Assembly (NCBI GenBank): GCA_944389095.1
Contig: CALXLC010000003.1
Location: 1-40,137 of the forward strand
Direction of reading: 5' to 3'
Source of the DNA: an uncultured Alphaproteobacteria bacterium
Lineage (GTDB): Bacteria; Pseudomonadota; Alphaproteobacteria; RF32; CAG-239
DNA length: 40,137 bases
In this document: piece after piece, positions 23,944 to 31,461 of the stretch
Position numbering within the stretch: position 1 is the first letter of the stretch
How the letters are laid out: each line of letters opens with the position of its first letter
Made by a program: the position numbers and the translations under genes
The notes under the pieces: model-generated
Databases searched by the model: none
What the model saw: only the letters and a program-made list of their open reading frames with translations
What the model was told of the DNA's origin: nothing

Positions 23944-24675
23944 TTAATATCCTTGTTTGATGGTTTCCAGAAGATTGTTGAGGACGGAACTGGCTCCGAT
24001 GCGAAAATGCGCCCGGTTTATCCAGCCGGGACCCATGACGGACTGAGCCAGCGTCAGGTATTTTTTTGCCTGCTCGGTAGTTTTGATGCCGCCGCTGGCT
24101 TTGAAGCCGACGTCAGCTTTGCTGTCGCGAATTGTTTCGAGAATGGCATTGGCGGCTTCAGGCGTGGCGGAGATTTTGGTTTTGCCGGTTGACGTTTTGA
24201 TGAAGTCGGCTTTGGCCTCGATACACATTTCGGAAACTTCGCGGATACGGGAAGTGCTGCCGAGTTCGCCGCTTTCTATAATGACTTTGAGCGTGTTGTC
24301 ACCGGTTTCGTCCCGGAGCATATCCAAAAATTCCCGGCAAAAATCAGTTTTTCCGGCCAGCCAGGCGCGGTAGGGAAAGACGGCGTCTATTTCGTCGGCG
24401 CCGCTTTTCAGTGCCCGTTTGATTTCTTTGGCCGTGGCCGTTATATCCTCGCCGCCGGCGGGAAAATTTACGACAGTGGCAATGCGGATATTTTCGGGCA
24501 GGTTTTGCAGAACCAGCGGGATGAATTTGGGATAAATACAGACAGCCGCAGTTTTTCCGTAAGGTGTTACGGCTCGGAAACATAAATCTTTGACGGTGTC
24601 CGGCGTGTCGTTTTCGTTTAGGGAAGTTAAATCCAGAGAGTTAATTAAAATTCCGGCGGCAGTTACATCATCCAT
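23944..24675 (-). CDS. deoC: Deoxyribose-phosphate aldolase
   Basis: DeoC cleaves 2-deoxyribose 5-phosphate to glyceraldehyde 3-phosphate and acetaldehyde through a Schiff base. In the 243-residue TIM barrel the Schiff-base lysine lies in DFIKTSTGK and the second catalytic lysine in VGFKASGGIKT. NFPAGGED and DEIDAVFPYRAW match the E. coli-type class II enzymes (259 residues). It ends one base before deoA and starts two bases after punA, so it is part of the same transcript. Confidence 0.94.
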   Translation of the reverse strand: MDDVTAAGILINSLDLTSLNENDTPDTVKDLCFRAVTPYGKTAAVCIYPKFIPLVLQNLPENIRIATVVNFPAGGEDITATAKEIKRALKSGADEIDAVFPYRAWLAGKTDFCREFLDMLRDETGDNTLKVIIESGELGSTSRIREVSEMCIEAKADFIKTSTGKTKISATPEAANAILETIRDSKADVGFKASGGIKTTEQAKKYLTLAQSVMGPGWINRAHFRIGASSVLNNLLETIKQGY

Positions 24676-24677
24676 GG

Positions 24678-25493
24678 TTAAATTTCTCCGATAAAATCGT
24701 TAATCAGAAGTTTGAGACTGTTTGCCGCCGCGTCGGCTTGGGACAACGTTTCCGCATGGCTTTGGGTTTGCGGGCGCATTCCGGTTCCGTAATTGGTGAT
24801 GACGGAAATTCCGAGAACCCGCATGCCGCACCAAACGGCGGCCAAGACTTCGGGAACCGTGGACATGCCGACGGTATCGGCTCCGAATGTTCGAAAAGCT
24901 CTGATTTCGGCGGCCGTTTCAAAGTTTGGTCCCGCAACCATCAGGTATGTTCCTTCCTGTAAGGAGATTCCCCGGCGGGAGGCGATATTTTTCAACCGGT
25001 CACGGAATTCTTTGTCATAGGCATTGCTGACATCCGGAAATCTGGGGCCGAAGGCATCGTCATTGGGACCAATGAGCGGATTGCGTCCGCTGAAATTGAT
25101 ATGGTCGGCAATCAGCATTAAGCTGCCGGGAGCCATTTCTTCGCGGAGGGAGCCGGCGGCGTTGGTGACAATCAGGTTGCAAATTCCAAGCAGTTTAAAG
25201 GTTTTGATTACTTCGGCAATGATTTGCGGCCGGTGTCCTTCATACAGGTGAAAACGTCCCTGCATGCAGAGAACTTCGCTGCCGTGCAGGCGTCCGGAAA
25301 TCAGGCATCCGGCGTGGCCGCTGACGGTGCTGTGAGGAAATCCGTCAATATCGGTGTAGGGAATTATAATTTTCTCTTTGATATCTTCGGCGAGAGTTCC
25401 GAGGCCGCTGCCGAGGATGATCAGCGTTTGAGGCCGGCGGTTTTCCATTTTTGCGCGGATTTGTTCGGCAAAAGATCTGCATAAATCAGTCAT
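24678..25493 (-). CDS. punA: Purine nucleoside phosphorylase, trimeric type
   Basis: This enzyme phosphorolyses inosine, guanosine and their deoxy forms into base and (deoxy)ribose 1-phosphate. The 271 residues show LGSGLG (phosphate loop), STVSGHAG, GRFHLYEGH, TNAAGSL, AGPNFETAAEIR with the purine-binding Glu, GMSTVPEVLAAVWCG and SVITNYGTGM with the Asn that selects 6-oxopurines. It therefore belongs to the trimeric eukaryote-like class (PunA/XapA), not the hexameric DeoD class. The start overlaps the cdd stop by eight bases. Confidence 0.93.
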   Translation of the reverse strand: MTDLCRSFAEQIRAKMENRRPQTLIILGSGLGTLAEDIKEKIIIPYTDIDGFPHSTVSGHAGCLISGRLHGSEVLCMQGRFHLYEGHRPQIIAEVIKTFKLLGICNLIVTNAAGSLREEMAPGSLMLIADHINFSGRNPLIGPNDDAFGPRFPDVSNAYDKEFRDRLKNIASRRGISLQEGTYLMVAGPNFETAAEIRAFRTFGADTVGMSTVPEVLAAVWCGMRVLGISVITNYGTGMRPQTQSHAETLSQADAAANSLKLLINDFIGEI

Positions 25494-25890
25494 GGGTTAA
25501 ACTTCCTTCCGTAAAACTCAGGGGGAGAAGCTCTTCAATCGTCAGGGTTTTAACGATTTTTTGCGGGGTGGCAAGGTGTATCAGCGTTTGCGGCGCGGCA
25601 AATTCTTTTATCCGCTGGCGGCAGGCTCCGCAAGGCGTAATCAGGTTTTGGCCGTCTGCCAAAATCAGAATTTCGGCAATGCGGCGGTCTCCGGCGGCAG
25701 TCATGGCGGCAATGGCTCCGGCTTCGGCACAGGTGCCGACCGGATAAGAGATGTTTTCGGTGTTGCAGCCGCTGAAAAAGTGTCCTTCTTTGCTCAACAG
25801 CGCGGCGCCGACGGGAAATTCCGAGTAGGGACAGTAAGCGTTTTGAAAAGCCCGGAGCGCCAAATTATGGAGTTTTTCCTGATTATTCAT
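25486..25890 (-). CDS. cdd: Cytidine deaminase
   Basis: Cdd deaminates cytidine and deoxycytidine to uridine forms. The 134-residue homotetrameric-type enzyme shows the zinc site C54-A-E56 (GTCAEAGAIAAM) and P-C87-G-A-C90-RQ, with Glu-56 as proton shuttle, and the substrate motif GCNTENIS. It is the first gene of the cdd-punA-deoC-deoA operon, with a good promoter at 25,935-25,963. Confidence 0.95.
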   Translation of the reverse strand: MNNQEKLHNLALRAFQNAYCPYSEFPVGAALLSKEGHFFSGCNTENISYPVGTCAEAGAIAAMTAAGDRRIAEILILADGQNLITPCGACRQRIKEFAAPQTLIHLATPQKIVKTLTIEELLPLSFTEGSLTHD

Positions 25891-25934
25891 GGCTTGTCTT
25901 TCCTGATTAAAAGTTTTATTAATTATTATGCGTT

Positions 25935-25963
25935 ATCATAAAATCAGTTTGGTAATTTTGCAA
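25935..25963 (-). promoter_or_regulatory. Promoter of the cdd-punA-deoC-deoA operon
   Basis: On the minus strand TTGCAA (25,963-25,958), a 17-nt spacer and TATGAT (25,940-25,935) stand about 45 nt upstream of the cdd start. I see no obvious DeoR- or CytR-like operator. Confidence 0.6.
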
Positions 25964-26003
25964 AGATTATTTATCGTTCTTGCAACCGCAAAGGAGAGGC
26001 AAA

Positions 26004-29000
26004 TTGAAGAAAGTTCTGCTGATTTTGGTGGGGTTAACAGTTCTGGCTGCAGCCGGCGCGACAATTTATATTGCGTCAATAGACTGGAATCAGCATAAGG
26101 ACAAAATTGCCGCTCAGTTTGCGCAGGCAACCGGTAAACAGATTGTTTTTGACGGGCCGATTTCTTTTAAAATTCTGCCGTCGCCGTATTTGAATGCTTC
26201 CAACGTTAAAATTTTTAATGCCGGTCCGCGCGGCGAGCCGTTGATGGAAATCCGCAATCTGGTGGCGCGGTTGTCTTTGATGCCTCTGTTGGAGGGGAAT
26301 TTTGACGTTAAACGGATGGTGCTGGAAAGTCCGGTTATCAATATTGAAGTCGACGATGACGGTCATTTGAACTGGGAACAGGGACAGGAAAAGGAGACAG
26401 AAGGCACCGCGGAGGCGGATATCCGGTTGAACAGCGTGGGGGTTGAGAAAGCGACGCTGAATTTTGTTTATCCCCGTTACGGTATTACCAGAAAAATCGA
26501 TAATCTGAACGGCGAGGTCAATGCCCAGAGCCTGAAGGGGCCGTTCCGGATTGAGGGAAACTATGTGAAGGATAACGATCCGGAAGGCTTTGCCATTTCA
26601 ATGGGGCGTTTGTCGGAAAGCTTTTCAACCACGCTTAATCTGGTTTTTACACATCCCGCGTCAAAAAGCTATGTCCGGTTTGACGGAAATTTTCAACTCA
26701 GCAACAAGGTGCTGAACGGCAATGTAATTATAGAATCCGAAAAGTTAAAGGCCTTTGTTGAAAATAATTTTAAACAGGTTGATTTTAAATCGGAATATGA
26801 TTATCCGCTGGCTTTGACAACGGATATTGCCGTCAATCCCGAGCAACTGACGCTTTCCAACATGGTGGTTAAATACGGCGAAACACAGGGTGCCGGCAGC
26901 ATGATGCTGCCTTTTAACGACGGTTGGGATCACGAAGAAGGCGCTATTAAGCCACGGATGGACATGGCTTTTAATTTTACGGACTTTAATTTGGATTCGG
27001 TGGTTTATACGGTTCGGGAGTTTATCAAAAAATACAGTGACGAAAATGAAATTTATGAACCGGACCTGCCGCTGGATATGCTGATTGATTTTAAATCGGT
27101 CCGCACGGTTTACAACGGTCAGCCGGTTAAAGATTTTGAGGCGAGTTTTGACGTGATTGACAATATTGTCAGTATTAATAAGCTGACGGCCGTTCTTCCC
27201 GGCGATACCAATATAACACTGCGGGGAGATATCAGCAGCGTGGACAGCATGCCCTTTTATAATCTTGAGGGGTCGTTTAATTCCAGCGATTTTCTTAAGA
27301 CGCTGAACTGGATGAATATTAATCCGACGGTGGCCGCGGCTTCAACTTACCGCAAGGCCGTCGGCAATGCGAAACTTTCGGGAACGTTTAATAAATTATC
27401 CGTTTCTCCGTTTACGCTGACAATGGATAAAAGCAGCCTTTCCGGTGAGGCCGGCATTAAATTCGGAGAGCGGACCGACGCAATGCTGGTCGTAAAGGCG
27501 GATATGATTAACTTTGACAATTACATTAATCCGCTTCCGGCCGAAGAAAAAGAGAAAAACTGGTCTCAGCGAATGTTGTATCGTTTTGCACAGACGGGTT
27601 TTTTGAATGATGTCGATTTGCTGGCCAATTTGCATTTTGATCTGGCTATTTACGAAAATATGCCTTTTGAAAAAGTCGATGTGCAGGCGAATCTGTTGAA
27701 CGGCGTTATGGAAATTGAAAAGCTGTCGGTCGGTTCGGCAGCCAACGCCCAATTTGAAGCTTCGGGAAAATTGTCCGGTTTCGGCAAAACGCCGGTTTAT
27801 GAAAATATTAAATATAACTTGGCCACGGAAGACGTTTCGGCGCTTATCAATAAGTTTGAATTTCAGGTTCCCAACTTGAATTATAAGCAGCTGAAAAATT
27901 TTCAGTCTAAAGGCATTATGACCGGGAATATTGATAAAACTGCCATTAAAGCGGTTTCCAAGCTGGAGAATCTTGATTTTACTTTTGGCGGACAAATCGA
28001 CCGGCAGAACGGCGAAAATTATTATAACGGGGATTTGGAAATCAGACATCCCGATTTTGTTAAGATGGTCAATGATTTTAATCTGACGTATAATCCGAAA
28101 ACTTATTCTTTGGGGCTGTTCAACCTGAAAACAAAGTTTATCGGCACGGCTCGTCAGTTCCGAGCCAGTCCGTTGGATTTTAACATCGGGTACAGTAGTT
28201 TTTCGGGAGACGTTACCTATGATGCCGGGCAGGAACGGCCAAGTATTCTGACTAATCTTAAAATCAATAAGTTTGAGGCTGAACGGTTTATGCCCGAAGC
28301 CGTTTCCACAGTTTCTCAGGTTCCGGCCATGAATGCGGAAGCCGGCGGGGAGGCCGATTTTCTGAAACGCCCCGACTGGTCGTCGGCACGGTTGAATTAT
28401 GATTTTTATCGACGGTTTGATTTGAGCGGAAATTTTCAGGTAGGGGATTTGTCTTATACAGACAAGTCTTTGAAAAATGCAATTTTTGACTTGGCACTGG
28501 TTAACGGAAATGCGGAATTTAAGGGAATTAAGGGAGATTATAAAGGCGGAACCCTGACGGCAGACGCGACCCTGAATATGCAAGAGAATCCGGCATTGTC
28601 GCTGACGGCGGATTTGCAAAATATTGATACTTCCGGTTTGGGGTTGAGCGGGAAAATTTACGGTCTCAGCGGCGGGACCGGCGATTATCATGCGGTTTTT
28701 AATGCCGATATGTCAAGTTTGGACAATGTGTTGAAAACGCTTAAGGGAAATCTTGATGTTAAGCTGAAAGGGTTTGATGTAAAAGGCTGGAATCTGGCTG
28801 ATATCTATGCGGATATAACAACGCGCGAGACGACTGACGGATTGGTGGCCTTGGTAAAGGATAATCTGCAGAAGGGTCGTTCGCCGTTCAAAGAGTTCAG
28901 CGGCAAACTTGATTTTCAGGACGGGAACTTTACTTTTGGCAATGCTGTGTTAAATAACAGCGGTTTGAAGATAGATGTCTACGGCGAGGGCAGTTTATCT

Positions 29001-30146
29001 GCCTGGACCATGGACGTGCTGTTTAATGTCAAATATGACGAGCCGCGCTATCTTCCGGGGTATTCTTTCTCCATGAAAGGAGACATAAACGCTCCGTTGA
29101 CGGATGTAGATGTCAGCGCCCTGTTTAATTTGTATAAAAGTCGGCAGGATAAAATTGCTGCTCAGGAGAAGGCTGTTGTCGAGGCGGAGCAAAACCGTCT
29201 GAAAAGTCTGGCCGGAGAACAGAAAAAAATTGCCGACGCTTTGTTAAAAGACGTTCAGGAGCGGCTGATGCCGGATTTGCAACAAAAATTTGAGGCGGCT
29301 TTCAGTGATAAGGCGCGCAGTTCTTACCAGTCTTTGAAATTGCGGTTGGAAGATGAGAGTTCTGCCGCGGCAAAGATTTCTAATCAGGCTTCCGCTTCGG
29401 ATTTGACCGATGAAATTATTGTCGGACTTACCGAAGACAACAGACAGGCGGCCGGTGCGATAGAGAAAATCAGAGCTGAGCTTGATACTGTTTATCTGGA
29501 AGATTTGAAAGAAAAAGCAAAACAATTGTATCAACAACTGGTTGAAAATTACAACAGGTCAAAGACGTTGATGTTTGATTATAATACGGCACGGGACGGT
29601 TTCGGCGAGAGGCTTTCTCTGATTGTTACCGATTTTGAAATGGGCGGGGATGAAAAAATTGCCGGCTGGCAGAAGTTTATTGAAGATAAAAATGCCGCTC
29701 TTGAGGCGCAAAATAAGGCCGTTCTTGATGAATACGCCGTTATCAAGGAGCAAAACGATGCCGCGGCTCTGAGCGCATATAACAGTGAATTGGAAAAAAC
29801 AGCCGGCAGCGTGGAAGCCGACGTCAAGGCCATGGATGACCAAATCGCCGCATTTAAAGCCTATACGGAAGACCGGGTTAAAGAAGAAGAAAATAAATAC
29901 GCGCAGATGCTTCGTCGTGAGGAAATCGAGCGTAAAGTCGAAGAAAACACGGGAGTTATCAGTATTAAAAAAACCGGAAAAAGCGTGACGGTGACGCGGG
30001 ACATAGAAGATATTGAAAAATCCGAAGAACTGGCTTCTCAGGATAAGGTCAGAGTGTTGGATTTTTCAAAGGACAAGGCGGAGTCCGAGCGTCCGTCCGA
30101 ACCGGAAACCGGCGTTGTAAAAAAGGGTAGAGTAATCAGGAAATAA
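26004..30146 (+). CDS. AsmA-family protein with a long C-terminal coiled coil
   Basis: AsmA-family proteins are anchored in the inner membrane and bridge to the outer membrane as lipid-transfer tubes built from beta-sheet repeats. This 1,380-residue protein has a Lys-rich start and one membrane segment (about 5-25), the AsmA N-terminal domain (FDGPISFKILPSPYLNASNVKI, then LNWE), a long beta-rich middle and the conserved C-terminal AsmA part (LKGNLDVKLKGFDVKGWNLADIY..., about 910-1,040). From about 1,045 on it is unusual: some 280 residues rich in Glu, Lys, Gln and Ala read as coiled coil. The start is TTG, supported by AAGGAG seven bases upstream. Confidence 0.88.
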   Translation: MKKVLLILVGLTVLAAAGATIYIASIDWNQHKDKIAAQFAQATGKQIVFDGPISFKILPSPYLNASNVKIFNAGPRGEPLMEIRNLVARLSLMPLLEGNFDVKRMVLESPVINIEVDDDGHLNWEQGQEKETEGTAEADIRLNSVGVEKATLNFVYPRYGITRKIDNLNGEVNAQSLKGPFRIEGNYVKDNDPEGFAISMGRLSESFSTTLNLVFTHPASKSYVRFDGNFQLSNKVLNGNVIIESEKLKAFVENNFKQVDFKSEYDYPLALTTDIAVNPEQLTLSNMVVKYGETQGAGSMMLPFNDGWDHEEGAIKPRMDMAFNFTDFNLDSVVYTVREFIKKYSDENEIYEPDLPLDMLIDFKSVRTVYNGQPVKDFEASFDVIDNIVSINKLTAVLPGDTNITLRGDISSVDSMPFYNLEGSFNSSDFLKTLNWMNINPTVAAASTYRKAVGNAKLSGTFNKLSVSPFTLTMDKSSLSGEAGIKFGERTDAMLVVKADMINFDNYINPLPAEEKEKNWSQRMLYRFAQTGFLNDVDLLANLHFDLAIYENMPFEKVDVQANLLNGVMEIEKLSVGSAANAQFEASGKLSGFGKTPVYENIKYNLATEDVSALINKFEFQVPNLNYKQLKNFQSKGIMTGNIDKTAIKAVSKLENLDFTFGGQIDRQNGENYYNGDLEIRHPDFVKMVNDFNLTYNPKTYSLGLFNLKTKFIGTARQFRASPLDFNIGYSSFSGDVTYDAGQERPSILTNLKINKFEAERFMPEAVSTVSQVPAMNAEAGGEADFLKRPDWSSARLNYDFYRRFDLSGNFQVGDLSYTDKSLKNAIFDLALVNGNAEFKGIKGDYKGGTLTADATLNMQENPALSLTADLQNIDTSGLGLSGKIYGLSGGTGDYHAVFNADMSSLDNVLKTLKGNLDVKLKGFDVKGWNLADIYADITTRETTDGLVALVKDNLQKGRSPFKEFSGKLDFQDGNFTFGNAVLNNSGLKIDVYGEGSLSAWTMDVLFNVKYDEPRYLPGYSFSMKGDINAPLTDVDVSALFNLYKSRQDKIAAQEKAVVEAEQNRLKSLAGEQKKIADALLKDVQERLMPDLQQKFEAAFSDKARSSYQSLKLRLEDESSAAAKISNQASASDLTDEIIVGLTEDNRQAAGAIEKIRAELDTVYLEDLKEKAKQLYQQLVENYNRSKTLMFDYNTARDGFGERLSLIVTDFEMGGDEKIAGWQKFIEDKNAALEAQNKAVLDEYAVIKEQNDAAALSAYNSELEKTAGSVEADVKAMDDQIAAFKAYTEDRVKEEENKYAQMLRREEIERKVEENTGVISIKKTGKSVTVTRDIEDIEKSEELASQDKVRVLDFSKDKAESERPSEPETGVVKKGRVIRK

Positions 30147-30148
30147 AC

Positions 30149-30176
30149 TTGTCGAATTGTTTTTTTATGTTATATT
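30149..30176 (+). promoter_or_regulatory. Promoter of galU
   Basis: TTGTCG (30,149-30,154), a 16-nt spacer and TATATT (30,171-30,176) lie just after the AsmA gene and about 45 nt before the galU ATG. Confidence 0.55.
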
Positions 30177-30222
30177 CGCCTTATAAATAAAGAACATTTT
30201 TTATTATTTGGAGTTTTATAAC

Positions 30223-31113
30223 ATGAATAAAAAACCTGAAGTCTGCATCCTTCCCGTTGCAGGATTATCCACACGCAATCTTCCGTCTACCAAAGCTCTG
30301 CACAAGGGGTTTTTGACGCTGCACAGTAAGCCCGTTATCCAATATGCGGTTGACGCCTGTGCCGAAATCGGCATTAAGGAAGTGGTGTTTATTTACAGCG
30401 ATCAGTCCTGCAAGCATTTGTTTGAAAAGCATTTTTCACCGTATCCGTGGCTGGAAAACCATTTGAAGGAAAAAGGCAAGTTTGATTTGCTGAAGGTTGT
30501 TCAGGATATTATTCCGGAAGGGATGAAGTTTTCTTTTGCCGAGCAAGCAGAGCCTAAAGGAAACGGCCATGCAATTTTGATGGCAAAGGATATTGTCGGT
30601 GACAGAGATTTTGTGGTTATGTGGCCGGATGATGTTTATGTTAACTTGCACGGCAAGGGGGTTTTGGCTCAGTTGCTTGATGTTTACAACGAATACGGCG
30701 GCATGGTGGAAAACATTATGGAGTTTCCCCGGGAACAGATGGTGCGTTACGGGGCGCTTATCGGTGCGGTGCGTGACGGGCGGATTGTTCATGCCAAGGG
30801 AAAAATCGAAAAGCCGGCGTTGGAAGACGTTCCTTCCAATTATGCCAGTATGGGGCCGTATATTCTTCCTAATGAGATTATGGATATTCTTCCGGAGGTT
30901 AAAAAAGGTAATAACGGTGAAATTAATCTGGCTGACGCCATGGGGTTGGCTGCAGAGAGAGGTATGAAGCTGACCGGTGTGTTGTGTGATGCAATCCGTT
31001 TTGATTGCGGAACCAATAAAGATTTGGAACGGGCCAATCTGAAGCTCAGTTTGATGGAAGATCCGGATTTGCGGGCTTATTGTACCGAGTTGCTGAATAC
31101 CATGCTGGTGTAA
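30223..31113 (+). CDS. galU: UTP-glucose-1-phosphate uridylyltransferase (divergent GalU)
   Basis: GalU makes UDP-glucose from UTP and glucose 1-phosphate for LPS and other glycans. The 296-residue protein has the Rossmann-like nucleotidyltransferase fold: PVAGLSTRNLPSTKALHKGF, AEQAEPKGNGHAI (usual QxxxxGxGHAI), VVMWPDDVYVN with the metal-binding Asp, GKIEKP and IRFDCGTNKDLERAN. The signature differs from the usual GLGTRxLPATKAxPKEMLP in several places (Ser for Gly, His for Pro, KGFL for KEML). An alternative is a related sugar-nucleotide transferase. I start it at the ATG at 30,223, with TTGGAG upstream. Confidence 0.85.
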   Translation: MNKKPEVCILPVAGLSTRNLPSTKALHKGFLTLHSKPVIQYAVDACAEIGIKEVVFIYSDQSCKHLFEKHFSPYPWLENHLKEKGKFDLLKVVQDIIPEGMKFSFAEQAEPKGNGHAILMAKDIVGDRDFVVMWPDDVYVNLHGKGVLAQLLDVYNEYGGMVENIMEFPREQMVRYGALIGAVRDGRIVHAKGKIEKPALEDVPSNYASMGPYILPNEIMDILPEVKKGNNGEINLADAMGLAAERGMKLTGVLCDAIRFDCGTNKDLERANLKLSLMEDPDLRAYCTELLNTMLV

Positions 31114-31129
31114 GCTGAGTTTTGGTATG

Positions 31130-31169
31130 AAAAATCCTCCCGCCTGATATCAGAAGGGAGGATTTTTTT
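31130..31169. terminator. Bidirectional terminator between galU and infA
   Basis: AAAAATCCTCCC and GGGAGGATTTTTTT form a 12-bp stem around a CGCCTGATATCAGAA-type loop. A tracts and T tracts on both sides let it serve the two convergent genes. Confidence 0.92.
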
Positions 31170-31178
31170 GTATCCGGT

Positions 31179-31400
31179 TTAATCTTTGTGGCGGAAGGTG
31201 ATGCGTCCTTTGGTAAGATCATAGGGCGTCATTTCAATATCAACTTTGTCTCCGACCATGACGCGGATACGGAATTTGCGCATTTTTCCGGCTGTGTGAG
31301 CCAGAATTTCGACACCGTTTTCCAATCGTACCCGGAACATGGCGTTGGGAAGTTTTTCTATGACTTCGCCGCTCAATTCCAGAAGCTCTTCTTTACTCAT
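31179..31400 (-). CDS. infA: Translation initiation factor IF-1
   Basis: IF-1 occupies the ribosomal A site during initiation. The 73-residue OB-fold protein shows [39 protein letters not shown] and the terminal [13 protein letters not shown], all canonical. AAGGA precedes the ATG. It lies 41 nt downstream of the sensor kinase gene and has a possible promoter of its own at 31,433-31,461. Confidence 0.96.
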   Translation of the reverse strand: MSKEELLELSGEVIEKLPNAMFRVRLENGVEILAHTAGKMRKFRIRVMVGDKVDIEMTPYDLTKGRITFRHKD

Positions 31401-31432
31401 AAAATATTCCTTCTTTATTTATGTTGTCAGTA

Positions 31433-31461
31433 TTATTAAACCTATAATTTCTTTTTTGCAA
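31433..31461 (-). promoter_or_regulatory. Possible promoter of infA
   Basis: On the minus strand TTGCAA (31,461-31,456), a 17-nt spacer and TAATAA (31,438-31,433) overlap the end of the kinase gene, about 35 nt before infA. Confidence 0.45.

Noticed and set aside
27396..28691. 431-codon frame antisense to the AsmA gene
   Set aside because: It lies wholly inside a well-supported gene; its composition (Gln, Arg, Ile, Asn rich) is that of a mirror frame of AsmA codons and it has no start signal.
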